Below are positions 36,736 through 46,390 of a DNA stretch of 64,000 nucleotides, one piece after another. Below the pieces are notes generated by a model, which made no database searches, had not been told where the DNA came from, and saw only the letters and a program-made list of their open reading frames with translations. Every line of letters starts with the position of its first letter. Within the stretch, counting starts at the first letter, position 1. The DNA lies in contig NZ_FYFA01000002.1 of NCBI RefSeq assembly GCF_900188435.1, positions 992,001 to 1,056,000 on the forward strand. The letters run 5' to 3'. The position numbers and the translations under genes were made by a program. Source of the DNA: Marinobacter sp. es.048. Lineage in GTDB: Bacteria > Pseudomonadota > Gammaproteobacteria > Pseudomonadales > Oleiphilaceae.

Positions 36736-37407
36736 TTACCATGGCAGCTCTTCGCCGTTGCTATGCCAGAACGACCCGGTATTCCCCAGAGTCAGGCCAT
36801 CAATCCGCTCTGCCAGGCCTCTTGCCGATTCTTCCGGGGTGATCAACCCACCAAAATTCACCATACGGGTCTGGACATAGCCGGGATGCAGCTGCGCCAC
36901 GGCGATACCCCGCGGTTTCAGATCCATCGCCAGGGATTTGCCAAAGGCATTGAGCGCTGCCTTGGAAGCACGGTACCCATAGCGGCCGCCGGAGTCATTG
37001 TCAGCGATAGAGCCCATGCGGCTGGTGATGTTGGCGATTTTCCCTCCAGAGGGGATTTTTTCGAACAAGGCTTCAGCCACTCTCAGAGGAGCATAGGCAT
37101 TGATCTCCATCTGGGTGCGGATAGAATCGAAATCGATACTGCCCAGCTTCTCGTCCTGCAGCAGACCGGCATTGTTGATCAACAGATCGATACGCTCACC
37201 CTCAAGACCAGCCACGAGCTTGGCCACGCCCTCATCGGTCGTCACGTCGACGCTCTCGATGATCCGCTTGGCAACTTCTTCCAGCTCCGGCGAGGCCTCC
37301 CGACACACACCGATGACCGAACAGCCGCGACCCGCATACAGCCGGGCAAGCTCCAGACCAATGCCACGGTTTGCTCCGGTAATCACTACAACGGAATTCT
37401 CTGACAT
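36736..37407 (-). CDS. SDR family oxidoreductase, C-factor-like
   Basis: 223 residues with TGANRGIGLELARLYAGRG (cofactor loop; NRGIG), LLINNAGLL, the Ser in NITSRMGS and YRASKAAL (catalytic Tyr and Lys). The pattern resembles C-factor/sniffer-like SDR enzymes. The substrate is unknown. ATG 37407; the gene lies between the diguanylate cyclase and mtfA, with no evident partner. Confidence 0.86.
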   Translation of the reverse strand: MSENSVVVITGANRGIGLELARLYAGRGCSVIGVCREASPELEEVAKRIIESVDVTTDEGVAKLVAGLEGERIDLLINNAGLLQDEKLGSIDFDSIRTQMEINAYAPLRVAEALFEKIPSGGKIANITSRMGSIADNDSGGRYGYRASKAALNAFGKSLAMDLKPRGIAVAQLHPGYVQTRMVNFGGLITPEESARGLAERIDGLTLGNTGSFWHSNGEELPW

Positions 37408-37553
37408 ATCAGCCTCCTCGACGATGAGTACAATTCATTCAGCTTCACATCCAATGCCTTCAAGAACAACCAGCAATACGGAACCTACCTGCTTGCAGCT
37501 GCAATTTTTCTGTAAGATAACGGTTAATCCAATCAACGGTCGCTGGGAGTAGC

Positions 37554-38384
37554 ATGTCAGCAGCACTTGTTTTCGCAGTCTTTGCAGTGACCCTGATCGC
37601 GGCCACCATTTTCTACCTCTTCTTCTATCGCACCTGGCGGAGAGAACGGAAACTGAGAGCCCCCTTCCCAGAACCCTGGCGGCAACACCTTGATTCGAAT
37701 GTGCCGCTTTACCGAAAACTTAGCAAAACACTGAAGTGCGCATTAGAGCAACGGGTGCAGCTGTTTCTTTCCGAGAAGGAATTCTACGGCTGTAACGGCT
37801 TTGAAGTGAATGACACGGTGAAAGTCACCATCGCCGGGCATGCCTGTTTGCTGATTCTCGCCCGACCCTACTCGGATTTTGATGAGGTAAGCAGCATTCT
37901 GGTCTATCCCGACGCCTATCATGTCAGAGACATTGAAAGCGACGGACTGATTGTCAGCGAGAGTAATGAAATCCGGGCCGGAGAGGCCTCAAGCCGGGGC
38001 CAGGTGGTGCTGGCCTGGAAAGAATGTGAGGAAGCGGCCAGAGCCCCGCACAGCAGCCACAACGTGATGCTCCATGAATTCGCCCACCAGCTGGATTATC
38101 TGGACGGCACCGCGGACGGCGCTCCGCCCCTGGGCGGAGAACAGGCCAGGCACTGGCAATCGGCCATGACCCACGCCTACGAACATCTGAGACATTCCCT
38201 GCATCACCACCATAAACCGTGGCTTGACCCCTACGGCGCCACCGAACCTGCAGAATTCTTCGCGGTGCTGACCGAAGCGTTTTTCCAGCAACCTGGCCAT
38301 CTCAAGCACGAACAGCCCGAGGTTTACAAAGCCCTGCAAGGGTATTATCGACTGGACCCTAAAGCCCTCTGGCAGGATGCGTGA
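37554..38384 (+). CDS. mtfA: MtfA-like zinc peptidase (M90)
   Basis: 276 residues. One N-terminal hydrophobic segment (about residues 5-25) precedes the M90 domain with the metal site LHEFAHQLDYLDG (HExxH, about residues 177-181) and the C-terminal EPAEFFAVLTEAFFQQP that gives the third ligand. E. coli MtfA binds the Mlc repressor and controls glucose uptake; here the anchor and lack of pts genes make that link uncertain. A DUF2897 gene follows by 64 nt. Confidence 0.9.
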   Translation: MSAALVFAVFAVTLIAATIFYLFFYRTWRRERKLRAPFPEPWRQHLDSNVPLYRKLSKTLKCALEQRVQLFLSEKEFYGCNGFEVNDTVKVTIAGHACLLILARPYSDFDEVSSILVYPDAYHVRDIESDGLIVSESNEIRAGEASSRGQVVLAWKECEEAARAPHSSHNVMLHEFAHQLDYLDGTADGAPPLGGEQARHWQSAMTHAYEHLRHSLHHHHKPWLDPYGATEPAEFFAVLTEAFFQQPGHLKHEQPEVYKALQGYYRLDPKALWQDA

Positions 38385-38448
38385 CAGTTGTGGCAGATCG
38401 ATGCGTGGTCCACTATGTAGGAAAGCGGATCAGTTGGTGGAGGTGTAC

Positions 38449-38625
38449 ATGCCAGCCATAGGATGGATATTCATAATTGTTGCCCTTGCCTTGATAGTGG
38501 GCAGCCTGATGATACTGCGCGACAATGCACGCAGCATGAAAATCTCCGATGAAAAAATGAAGAAGATTCAGGCCCGCAAGGCAGAGATCGAAGCCGAGGA
38601 GAGCGCTGAAGACAGAGAGTCGTAA
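38449..38625 (+). CDS. DUF2897 family small membrane protein
   Basis: 58 residues from ATG 38449, preceded by GGTGGAGG. One membrane helix (about residues 4-24: IGWIFIIVALALIVGSLM) and a charged helical tail (RDNARSMKISDEKMKKIQARK) that matches DUF2897. The function is unknown. The longer frame from 38377 would overlap mtfA and lacks a ribosome site. Confidence 0.8.
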   Translation: MPAIGWIFIIVALALIVGSLMILRDNARSMKISDEKMKKIQARKAEIEAEESAEDRES

Positions 38626-38753
38626 GGGCCGGCTCTTGCCTGCCCCATGAATATTTGGTGACGATTCAAATCCCGTTGACGTGTGTCACTCTGAATTCCT
38701 GCCCGCCCCGCATACTTCAGGGATAGTTACCCCTCAGGAAAGGAGATCCCTGA

Positions 38754-40772
38754 ATGGCCAGATCCAATGTCACCAGAAAGCTCGGCTCAAAACTCGCGCC
38801 TCATATCGAAGCCCTGAGAAAACAGACCGTCGATGTGCCACCAGACGCCTCATCAAGGCACCTGCACAACGGGATCGACACTCCCCTGCCGCCGGCAGAC
38901 CTGCACGGCAGCTATATCAACAACCGGCCGCTTCCAACAGAGGGTGTAGCGGAGCGCCGGGCGTGGATTATCGGTGGCGGCATTGCGGGCCTGTCCGCTG
39001 CCTTTTTTCTCATTCGCGACGGGCACATGCCTGCGGGCAACATCACCTTTCTTGAGGAGCAGGATATAGAGGGTGGTTCGTTGGATGGCGCCGGTAACGC
39101 CGAGGACGGATATATCGTCCGTGGAGGTCGTGAAATGGAGATGACCTACCAGAACTTCTGGGATGTTTTCTCAGAAATACCTGCGCTCGAACTGCCTGCC
39201 CCGTTCACCGTGCTTGATGAGTACCGCATCGTGAACGATGCCGACAAGAACTGGTCGAAAGCCCGGCTCCTGGAAAACCAGGGACAGATCAAAGACTTCT
39301 CGACCATGGATCTTACCAGGCGCCAGCAGCTTGAGATCATCAGGCTGCTATTGGCCCGGAAAGAGGATCTGGACGACATCACGGTTGAGCAATGGTTCAG
39401 TGAGGGTTTTCTGAGTACTAATTTCTACACTTTCTGGCGCACCATGTTTGCGTTTCAGAATTGGCACTCGGTGCTTGAAATGAAGCTCTACATGCATCGT
39501 TTCCTGCACCTGATGGACGGACTGAACGACATGACGTCACTGGTTTTCCCGAAATATAACCAGTACGACAGCTTCGTCAGGCCGCTCATGAGATGGCTCA
39601 AAGACCAGGGTGTGAATATCCAGTACGACATGACCGTCACTGATCTGGATATGGAGAGCGGAGATGGCACCAGAGCCGTCAAGACCATCCAATGCCACAG
39701 TGCAGACGGGGACAAGACATTCAATGTCGGCGCACATGATCTGGTATTCGTCACAACCGGATCCATGACCGAGGATACCGCCTACGGCGACGACGATAAC
39801 GCTCCGAGGTTGAAAGATAGTGACAAGGCCGGCCAAGGATCCGGCTGGCAACTCTGGAGGAATCTGGCCGAGAAATCCGACGTCTTCGGCCGGCCAGACA
39901 AATTCTGCGGAGACATACCCCGCTCAACGTGGGAATCAGTGACGCTTACCTGCAAACCCTCACCTTTGATGGACAAGCTCAAAGAGCTGTCGGTTAATGA
40001 CCCTTATTCCGGGTTCACGGCTACTGGCGGAATTATAACCTTTACAGATTCTGCCTGGCTGATGAGCTTCACATGCAATCGCCAGCCACACTTCCCCGAT
40101 CAGCCAGACGACGTCATTGTGTTGTGGACCTATGCTCTGCTGATGGATAAACCCGGTGATTACGTCAACAAGACGATGCCCGAATGCACCGGTAAAGAAG
40201 TGTTGATTGAGCTGTGTTACCACCTCGGACTGGAGGACCAGATAAACGAAGTACTGGCTGCCACAAAAACCCGCATCGCGCTGATGCCTTACATCACGTC
40301 ACAATTCATGCCGAGGGCCAGAGGCGACCGTCCTCAGGTAGTCCCTTCAGGCTGCACCAATCTCGCTTGCATCGGGCAGTTCGTAGAGACCCATAACGAC
40401 GTTGTGTTCACACTGGAAAGTTCGGTGCGGACGGCCCGCATTGGGGTTTACAGCCTGCTGGGCATCAAAAAACAGGTGCCCGATATTTATCCGGGACAAT
40501 ACGATATACGGCGTTTGCTGCGGGCAACCAGAACCCTTAACAGCAACGAAGCGTTTCTGGGTGAGGGTATTCTGCGCCGCCTGTTGGGCGGCACTTACTT
40601 TGAAAATATTCTGCCACTTGGTCCTGATGAAGACCCGGCCGATCTGCACAAAGCCGGGCTGTTCGACAATCAGTTACAGGCTATCCGTCAACTAGTGGAA
40701 GGAAACCACACCCTCGACGATGCCAAAGGGTGGGTTCAGGGCGTCCTTGACAAACTTCGCGGACGAAGCTGA
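38754..40772 (+). CDS. ohyA: Oleate hydratase
   Basis: 672 residues. The FAD-binding motif [21 protein letters not shown] (shown in part: [14 protein letters not shown]) lies near residues 73-92. [13 protein letters not shown], with the conserved catalytic Glu and the FAD-contact loop RGGREME, plus [13 protein letters not shown] are diagnostic of the oleate hydratase family. It adds water to cis-9 double bonds of free unsaturated fatty acids to give 10-hydroxy acids; the family is often linked to fatty-acid detoxification. Ribosome site GGAAAGGAG. Converges on a copper chaperone gene with 8 nt between. Confidence 0.95.
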   Translation: MARSNVTRKLGSKLAPHIEALRKQTVDVPPDASSRHLHNGIDTPLPPADLHGSYINNRPLPTEGVAERRAWIIGGGIAGLSAAFFLIRDGHMPAGNITFLEEQDIEGGSLDGAGNAEDGYIVRGGREMEMTYQNFWDVFSEIPALELPAPFTVLDEYRIVNDADKNWSKARLLENQGQIKDFSTMDLTRRQQLEIIRLLLARKEDLDDITVEQWFSEGFLSTNFYTFWRTMFAFQNWHSVLEMKLYMHRFLHLMDGLNDMTSLVFPKYNQYDSFVRPLMRWLKDQGVNIQYDMTVTDLDMESGDGTRAVKTIQCHSADGDKTFNVGAHDLVFVTTGSMTEDTAYGDDDNAPRLKDSDKAGQGSGWQLWRNLAEKSDVFGRPDKFCGDIPRSTWESVTLTCKPSPLMDKLKELSVNDPYSGFTATGGIITFTDSAWLMSFTCNRQPHFPDQPDDVIVLWTYALLMDKPGDYVNKTMPECTGKEVLIELCYHLGLEDQINEVLAATKTRIALMPYITSQFMPRARGDRPQVVPSGCTNLACIGQFVETHNDVVFTLESSVRTARIGVYSLLGIKKQVPDIYPGQYDIRRLLRATRTLNSNEAFLGEGILRRLLGGTYFENILPLGPDEDPADLHKAGLFDNQLQAIRQLVEGNHTLDDAKGWVQGVLDKLRGRS

Positions 40773-40780
40773 GTCGACGC

Positions 40781-41290
40781 TCAGTGGCCGCTGTGATCCA
40801 TGGAATGACCAGAATGATTCGCCTTCTGGTCGTTCATCATGGTTTGCCCGTCCAGCGGCGCAACATTCAGCTCAACTTGCATATCGTCCGCGCCATCAAA
40901 GCTCAGGGTCAGCGGAATGCTCTCACCCTCGCGCAACGGGCTCTTCAATTTTTCCAGCATCAGGTGAAAACTGTGGGGTTTCAACTCCACGGTAGTACCC
41001 GCCGGAATGGGAAGCCCGCCTCTGACCGGCGCCATTCGCATCACACCATCGTGCATGCTGGTCTCGTGAATCGATACGCTGCCAGCCCTTGGGGTTGCTG
41101 CACCAACCAGGGTGATATCACTGCTGCCGCTGTTGGAGATACGCATATACCCCACTCCCATGGGAGTGCCAGGCGGTGTAGGCCGGCTCCAGGGATGCTC
41201 GACCTTGACCGAACCCTGGCTGTACTGGGCCAGAGTCGTCGGGGCAACCAGGGCCAATGCCAGCACAAATACGCTCAGGCAGTACTTCAT
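40781..41290 (-). CDS. PCu(A)C periplasmic copper chaperone
   Basis: 169 residues from ATG 41290 with signal MKYCLSVFVLALALVAPTTLA. The cupredoxin-like PCuAC domain carries the copper ligands: HETSMHDGVMRM (His, Mets) and HSFHLML (His, Met). A His-rich end (NHSGHSMDHSGH) may bind extra metal. The family delivers Cu(I) to the CuA centre of cytochrome c oxidase. No cox or sco gene is nearby in the window. Confidence 0.92.
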   Translation of the reverse strand: MKYCLSVFVLALALVAPTTLAQYSQGSVKVEHPWSRPTPPGTPMGVGYMRISNSGSSDITLVGAATPRAGSVSIHETSMHDGVMRMAPVRGGLPIPAGTTVELKPHSFHLMLEKLKSPLREGESIPLTLSFDGADDMQVELNVAPLDGQTMMNDQKANHSGHSMDHSGH

Positions 41291-41385
41291 GTCCAGTATT
41301 CCTTGTCGTTGATGTTTAGATAAAGGATAAGAAGACGACCCCATGGATCCAAGTTTTTCAGTGCGACGAATGGTCGCAGACAGGA

Positions 41386-43662
41386 TCAATGCCCGATGGC
41401 GAGAGCAGGGTTCGCTCTCAGTCTGTCCAAGCTTTCCGGACGACTGAAGTAATAACCCTGAAAACGTCGACAGCCCATCTCGACCAAGGCGCTGGCCTGG
41501 GCCTCCTCTTCAACACCCTCGGCAACCAGCTCCATGTTATGGCTCCGGGCAATGGCAATAATACTCTGGATCATGTTCGCGGCTTTTTCGTCTTCCAGAA
41601 TGGTGTCCACAAAGCTTTTGTCGATTTTCAACTCGTCAAGCGGCAGCTTTCGTAAAAGACTGAGCGAGGAGTAACCCGTACCGAAATCGTCCATCGAGAT
41701 CCGTATCCCGTTCTCGCGCAATCGTTCGATCTTTTTCAGCACTTTATCAAAGTCACTCATGAACAGGCTCTCGGTGATCTCGACGACCAGCTCACCGGGC
41801 GGCACATGGTGCACTGCCAGAGCCTCAAGCACTGTTTCGACAAAGTCTGGCTGACGAAACTGGATAACAGAGATGTTGATAGACAAGTCGACGGAGCGGC
41901 CGACCTCGTCACGAAACAGGCTGTATTCCCGGATACTGGTTTCAACCACAAATCGCCCGAGAGGAACCATCAGCCCGCTTTTCTCAGCGACATCAACAAA
42001 TTCCGCTGGTGAAACAACGCCGAGCTCTTCATCCTGCCAGCGAACAAGCGCTTCCAGTCCGACAGCTTTTCCGATCTCGTCTACCTGCGGCTGGTAGACC
42101 ATGAACAGGGAGCCCGAGGCCAGGCCATACCTGAGTCGCTGCTCGACCGATAGTCTGCGCAGATAGGCCATTTCCATCTCGCTTCGGTAAATGCAGACGT
42201 CGTTCCGGCTCTGTTTAGCCTCGTACAGGGCAAGATGGGCACTTCGAATCAGCTTGCTAAGGGAATCCCCGTCATGCGGAAAACAGGCCACACCGATACT
42301 CGCCGTTACCTGCAACCTCAATCGCCCTACCTCAAACGCACGGGACAGGTTGCCAGCCAGCGACACGCAGGCCTCTTCAACGTCCTCCAGGTTGGTGTTG
42401 GGGGACACGACGGCGAACTCGTCGCCACCGAGCCGGGCAACATCATCGCGGCGTTCAACAAGCTCGGCGAGCCTACGACCGAACTCCAGAAGCGTTTCAT
42501 CTCCGGTCTCCAGCCCAAACCGGTCATTGATGCCTTTGAAATTATCAATGTTGACCACAACCAAGCAGAACGGCGTTCTATCCGGAACCAGGCTGTCGAG
42601 GCGATCCAGCAGCCCATTGCGATTCAACAGCCCGGTCAGATCATCGTGCCGTGAGAGGTAGGAAAGCTCCTGACGCCGCTTTTTCTCGGCGTTGTCGATA
42701 ATCCGGAATCCCTTGTAGAAAATAATTCCGACGACCAGGAACACCAGCAGATACTGCAACACGGATTGGAGAAATTCCCGGTAAAGCGGAGCGAACCGGG
42801 TTTCCGAAATGGTCCACAACTGGTAGCGGTTGTTGAAGACAGCTGCAGTCAGATAATCCTCACCCTGGCGTCGGGTTCGGATAACCACCGACTCACTACC
42901 CTGCATGCCCTCCTCGACACTCAGGCCAAGCTCCTTCTCGAAGGCTGCCCGGTTTGTCTCCCGCTGGTCCACCGGCACCCGGATTTGCGAATACTGATGC
43001 GGACCAACGCCTTCAGCCGACATGAACTGAACATAGCCATCGGTTTCCCGAAACAGCATTACAGTGTCAGAGTCGCCGTCATGCAAGGTCTGGCTAAAAA
43101 CCGAACCATGGCCATCAAGCCGCATGCCGGCTGTCATGACGGCAACGACTTCCCCACTCGGGGACCGTATTGCTTTCCGGATCGGTATAACCCACGCGCC
43201 CAGGGCGTCTACGAAATAGGTCCGCCCCACTACCATTGCCTCGGAAGACAGGGCTCCCAGGAAACTGTCACGAGTCTCGGGATCGGTTCTCAGATTTGGA
43301 AGACTCGACAGGTCAAGGCTGGTGCTGACACGAACCAGCGTGCCGTCAGGCCTGGCCAACCCGAAGCCCACGAGCATGGGGTTGGCGGCGAGGATGCTGT
43401 CGAGCAAGGGTATCTGTCGACTCCCTGACAAGAGGTTGTCCTGATTGAGCAACTCTCGGCCAATAACATCAAGAACGAGCTCCTGAGTTCGCAGGATACT
43501 GTCAACGGACTGCGCAACCAGCTCGACACGGGCGGTCTGGTAAAGCTTCTCGTCCGAAATAAGGCCCTGCCAACGAAAAAACAGAACGGTACTGAGGAGC
43601 AACAGGCCACCGAGGAGGATAAGAGCGAAGAGTGTCCAGAGATTGCGTTTGAGAATCGCCAA
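41386..43662 (-). CDS. GGDEF-EAL membrane receptor with periplasmic sensor
   Basis: 758 residues. Two membrane helices (about residues 8-30 and 300-322) enclose a periplasmic dCache-like sensor of about 270 residues. A GGDEF domain (about 335-490) has intact RLGGDEF but lacks a canonical I-site (ERRD instead of RxxD). The EAL domain (about 505-750) has LEALVRW, ITESLF, DDFGTG and KIDKSF, so it is probably an active phosphodiesterase. It may carry out both synthesis and breakdown of c-di-GMP, switched by an external ligand. Confidence 0.92.
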   Translation of the reverse strand: MAILKRNLWTLFALILLGGLLLLSTVLFFRWQGLISDEKLYQTARVELVAQSVDSILRTQELVLDVIGRELLNQDNLLSGSRQIPLLDSILAANPMLVGFGLARPDGTLVRVSTSLDLSSLPNLRTDPETRDSFLGALSSEAMVVGRTYFVDALGAWVIPIRKAIRSPSGEVVAVMTAGMRLDGHGSVFSQTLHDGDSDTVMLFRETDGYVQFMSAEGVGPHQYSQIRVPVDQRETNRAAFEKELGLSVEEGMQGSESVVIRTRRQGEDYLTAAVFNNRYQLWTISETRFAPLYREFLQSVLQYLLVFLVVGIIFYKGFRIIDNAEKKRRQELSYLSRHDDLTGLLNRNGLLDRLDSLVPDRTPFCLVVVNIDNFKGINDRFGLETGDETLLEFGRRLAELVERRDDVARLGGDEFAVVSPNTNLEDVEEACVSLAGNLSRAFEVGRLRLQVTASIGVACFPHDGDSLSKLIRSAHLALYEAKQSRNDVCIYRSEMEMAYLRRLSVEQRLRYGLASGSLFMVYQPQVDEIGKAVGLEALVRWQDEELGVVSPAEFVDVAEKSGLMVPLGRFVVETSIREYSLFRDEVGRSVDLSINISVIQFRQPDFVETVLEALAVHHVPPGELVVEITESLFMSDFDKVLKKIERLRENGIRISMDDFGTGYSSLSLLRKLPLDELKIDKSFVDTILEDEKAANMIQSIIAIARSHNMELVAEGVEEEAQASALVEMGCRRFQGYYFSRPESLDRLRANPALAIGH

Positions 43663-43888
43663 AGCAGTTCCAAAGGTTCACGAAATTAACCAACAAGTTG
43701 CATCAGTATAAGCGAGAGCACGCAAACCGCATTGCAATTTCCATCCTTAATCTAATCCCGATTATTTTCCAGGGAACTAAATACTGCGATTCGTGACAAC
43801 AGAGTAATTCCAGGCCCACCAAAAAAGAAAATACCGGGTGATATAGTCTAATAAACTGAGCGCCAATCGATACGACAGGAGTGTGCTT

Positions 43889-44608
43889 ATGAACGTGATG
43901 TCTGTCCTGAACCAGGTAATGAAACAGGCCCAGGGAAGCCAGTCCCAGGGTGGTGGCATGGACGTCAACAAAATGGTGAACAGCCTTGGCAGCCAGCTCA
44001 AAGGCGCCCAGGGATCCGGTTCGGGCATCGACGTAAAAAGCCTGCTGGGCGGCGGAGCCCTCGGCATGATGCTGGGTTCCAAGCGCGGCCGAAAGATGGG
44101 CGGCAAAGCCCTCAAATACGGTGCCCTTGCAGGCGTGGGTGTATTGGCCTGGAAAGCCTACCAGAACTACCAGACCAACAGTCAGAATCCGGCCCAGCCG
44201 GCGGTCGTACAACAGGGACAGCCACTGGAGCAGCTGCAAGGACAGGCACAGGAACAACGGGGGCTGGAGATACTCCAGGCCATGATCATGGCGGCCCGTG
44301 CGGATGGCCACATTGACGCCAACGAGCGAGCCCTTCTCACCCAGGAAATCGAGAAACTGGGGCCAGACGACGAACTCCACGCCTGGATTCAACAGCAGTT
44401 TGACGCCCCGCTGGACGCCACTGCCCTGGCCCGCAATGCCGACTCGCCCCAGGCCAGTCGGGAAATCTACATTGTGAGCGCGGTAATGATCGACGAGCAG
44501 AACCCCATGGAGCGGGCCTGGCTGGATCAACTCGCCAGCGCCCTCCAGCTCGACCCGGGCCTTGCGAGGGAACTGGAGCAACAGATCCAGAGCGCAACAG
44601 CGGGGTAG
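43889..44608 (+). CDS. DUF533 / TerB-like (YebE) membrane protein
   Basis: 239 residues from ATG 43889 behind AGGAG. A Gln/Gly-rich N-terminus leads to one membrane segment with a glycine-zipper look (GGGALGMMLGSKRGRKMGGKAL in parts; about residues 55-95). The C-terminal half is the DUF533 alpha-helical TerB-like domain with MIMAARADGHIDANERALL, whose acidic residues match the metal-binding pattern of TerB. E. coli YebE is induced by envelope stress. The function is unknown. Confidence 0.85.
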   Translation: MNVMSVLNQVMKQAQGSQSQGGGMDVNKMVNSLGSQLKGAQGSGSGIDVKSLLGGGALGMMLGSKRGRKMGGKALKYGALAGVGVLAWKAYQNYQTNSQNPAQPAVVQQGQPLEQLQGQAQEQRGLEILQAMIMAARADGHIDANERALLTQEIEKLGPDDELHAWIQQQFDAPLDATALARNADSPQASREIYIVSAVMIDEQNPMERAWLDQLASALQLDPGLARELEQQIQSATAG

Positions 44609-44611
44609 TCG

Positions 44612-44950
44612 TCAGGCTTTCTTGACGAACTCCGATTTCAGTTTCATGGCACCAATACCGTCGATCTTGCAATCGATATCGTGATCGCCGTCTACCAGGC
44701 GGATATTCTTCACCTTGGTGCCGACTTTTACCACGGAACTGGAACCCTTGACCTTCAAATCCTTGATCACAGTGACCGTATCGCCATCCTGAAGCTCATT
44801 GCCGTTGGCGTCGCGAATCATCGTCCCGGCGTCAGCCGCCGCAGCCGCAGCCTCAGACCACTCATGCCCGCACTCGGGACAAACCAGTTGAACGCCGTCC
44901 TCATACGTGTACTCAGAACTGCACTGCGGGCATGGCGGGAGCTGCGACAT
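44612..44950 (-). CDS. yjdM: YjdM/PhnA zinc-ribbon protein
   Basis: 112 residues from ATG 44950 behind AGGAAATG. An N-terminal zinc ribbon ([13 protein letters not shown] and CPECGHEW) is followed by the PhnA domain with [23 protein letters not shown]. Despite its old name the family has no shown role in phosphonate breakdown. Almost tail to tail with the DUF533 gene (3 nt). Confidence 0.92.
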   Translation of the reverse strand: MSQLPPCPQCSSEYTYEDGVQLVCPECGHEWSEAAAAAADAGTMIRDANGNELQDGDTVTVIKDLKVKGSSSVVKVGTKVKNIRLVDGDHDIDCKIDGIGAMKLKSEFVKKA

Positions 44951-44990
44951 TATCATTTCCTGTTAATTGAATGGGCGCAAGATTATACCA

Positions 44991-45563
44991 TCAACGCCCG
45001 GGCGAGACCCTTGCCAGAACCGTTGGCGTCTCTGACAGAGGCAAGGCGATGATCACCCCCTCATTGGACGACGGGAAAATATCGGCCAAAGCAGTGACAT
45101 TCACCTGGTGCGATACCATGATCACCGGAGCACCTTCCTCCAACTGATTCACCAGAGTAATGGTCTGCCGAGTCTGAGTCGGCCCGTCACCACGATTCCG
45201 GAAAAAAGAATTCAGCGACGGCCACTCGGTTACCTCACCCATGTCCATCCCCGTGGCGGTGTCCATACAACGACACCACTGACTGCTGAACACCCGCGCC
45301 TCGGTAATACCATGGTCTGCCAGAAACGGCTTCCACGCCCGAGCCTGCTCCCGGCCGGTATCGTTCAAATTTCGCTGGGTGCTGCAATCTTTAATATCAA
45401 AGTTACCCGGGTCCCCGGTCCCCGGCGCCAATGCGTGACGCAGCATCAGAACAGCCCGTCCGTCTCTCAGAGCGTCCCAGGCTTCTTCGTTGTTATCGGC
45501 AGCAAAGGCCGGTAACGAAAACAGGAGCGCTAACAAACCTGAAAATAGAATTCGGCTAATCAT
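44991..45563 (-). CDS. Periplasmic histidine phosphatase family protein
   Basis: 190 residues from ATG 45563 (GAGAGGTG upstream), with signal peptide MISRILFSGLLALLFSLPAFA. The phosphatase motif is present as MLRHALAPG (catalytic His) and the second His in MVSHQVNVTAL. CSTQRNLNDTGREQA, typical of this exported subgroup, sits between. The substrate is unknown. One of the two hairpin repeat elements lies 57 nt upstream of its start. Confidence 0.88.
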   Translation of the reverse strand: MISRILFSGLLALLFSLPAFAADNNEEAWDALRDGRAVLMLRHALAPGTGDPGNFDIKDCSTQRNLNDTGREQARAWKPFLADHGITEARVFSSQWCRCMDTATGMDMGEVTEWPSLNSFFRNRGDGPTQTRQTITLVNQLEEGAPVIMVSHQVNVTALADIFPSSNEGVIIALPLSETPTVLARVSPGR

Positions 45564-45620
45564 TTCCGACACCTCTCTTAAATGGTACTGCGACCGCGGG
45601 TAAACCACGGATGTCTGAGA

Positions 45621-45728
45621 GAGGCATTGGGGCCGTTGTTCCAAAAATGTAGAGGGCCAAGGATGGCCCGAAACAAGCGCACAGGGAAGTGCTCGTAGCG
45701 GTTTTTGGAACAACGGCCCCAATGCCTC
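45621..45728 (+). repeat. Long hairpin repeat element, copy A
   Basis: Two 27-nt arms (45621-45647 and 45702-45728) are exact reverse complements. The 54-nt centre holds two more hairpins: GGGCC-AAGGAT-GGCCC (45654-45669) and GCAC-AGGGAA-GTGC (45679-45692). The centre is about 70 percent identical to that of the copy at 57133-57239, while the arms share almost nothing. It lies between divergent genes, so it is not a simple terminator. Both inner loops read ANGGAW on the plus strand. Confidence 0.9.
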
Positions 45729-45835
45729 AACCACTGAAGTAGAACCACAATCCTAAATACGCGGATACCAACTACCAAGCTCACAACAACAAAAGGTAAA
45801 CTCCCAGCAGAGCCACGCCAAAAGAAGGAACCACC

Positions 45836-46288
45836 ATGCCAATCTGGGTCGACGCCGACGCCTGCCCCGTCCCAATCCGGGAAATCCTCTGCCGCGCCGC
45901 CACCCGCTGGCAAATCGACACCACCTTCATCGCCAACCACGCCATCACCCTGCCTCCGAGCCCTTACATCAAGCGCCGACAGGTTCCCCAGGGCTTTGAC
46001 GTGGCCGACAACGAAATCATGGACCAGATGCACAAAGGCGATCTGGTGATCACGCAGGACATCCCACTGGCCGCCGAAGCCATTGAAAAAGGCGCCGACG
46101 TCTTCAATCCCCGCGGCCAGGCCTTTACCAAAGAGAATATTCGCCAGCGCCTGGCCATGCGCAACTTTATGGAAGAAATGCGTAACGCCGGCCAGGTCAC
46201 CGGAGGGCCGGCCCCCTTCAGCCAGACCGACCGTAAGGAATTCGCCGACAAGCTCGACCGCTGGCTACAAAGAAACGCACGCAATTGA
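45836..46288 (+). CDS. yaiI: YaiI/YqxD family protein (DUF188)
   Basis: 150 residues starting MPIWVDADACPVPIREIL, the DUF188 signature, with later DLVITQDIPLAAEAIEKGADV and a C-terminal FADKLDRWL. The fold is PIN-like with conserved acidic residues (DADAC, TQD) that could bind metal; no activity is known. AGAAGGAA precedes the ATG. The downstream Fur box begins at its stop codon. Confidence 0.92.
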   Translation: MPIWVDADACPVPIREILCRAATRWQIDTTFIANHAITLPPSPYIKRRQVPQGFDVADNEIMDQMHKGDLVITQDIPLAAEAIEKGADVFNPRGQAFTKENIRQRLAMRNFMEEMRNAGQVTGGPAPFSQTDRKEFADKLDRWLQRNARN

Positions 46289-46303
46289 TAATGATTCTAT
46301 TTT
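46285..46303 (+). promoter_or_regulatory. Fur box before the ABC exporter gene
   Basis: TTGATAATGATTCTATTTT; the left half GATAATGAT (46287-46295) is a perfect match to the Fur consensus and the right half is weak. It starts in the yaiI stop codon and lies about 90 nt before the exporter start. Confidence 0.75.
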
Positions 46304-46390
46304 AAAACCCAGGCAGATCCGCTACCCTTCCCGCCTTATCTTTTGCAGGCTCAACGCGGGCCTGCGTGATTCACGGGAGAGAAGCGGAGT

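Noticed and set aside
45621..45728. Hairpin element as an integron attC site or CRISPR repeat
   Set aside because: No attC core sites or integrase nearby, and the copies are single and 11 kb apart rather than arrayed.
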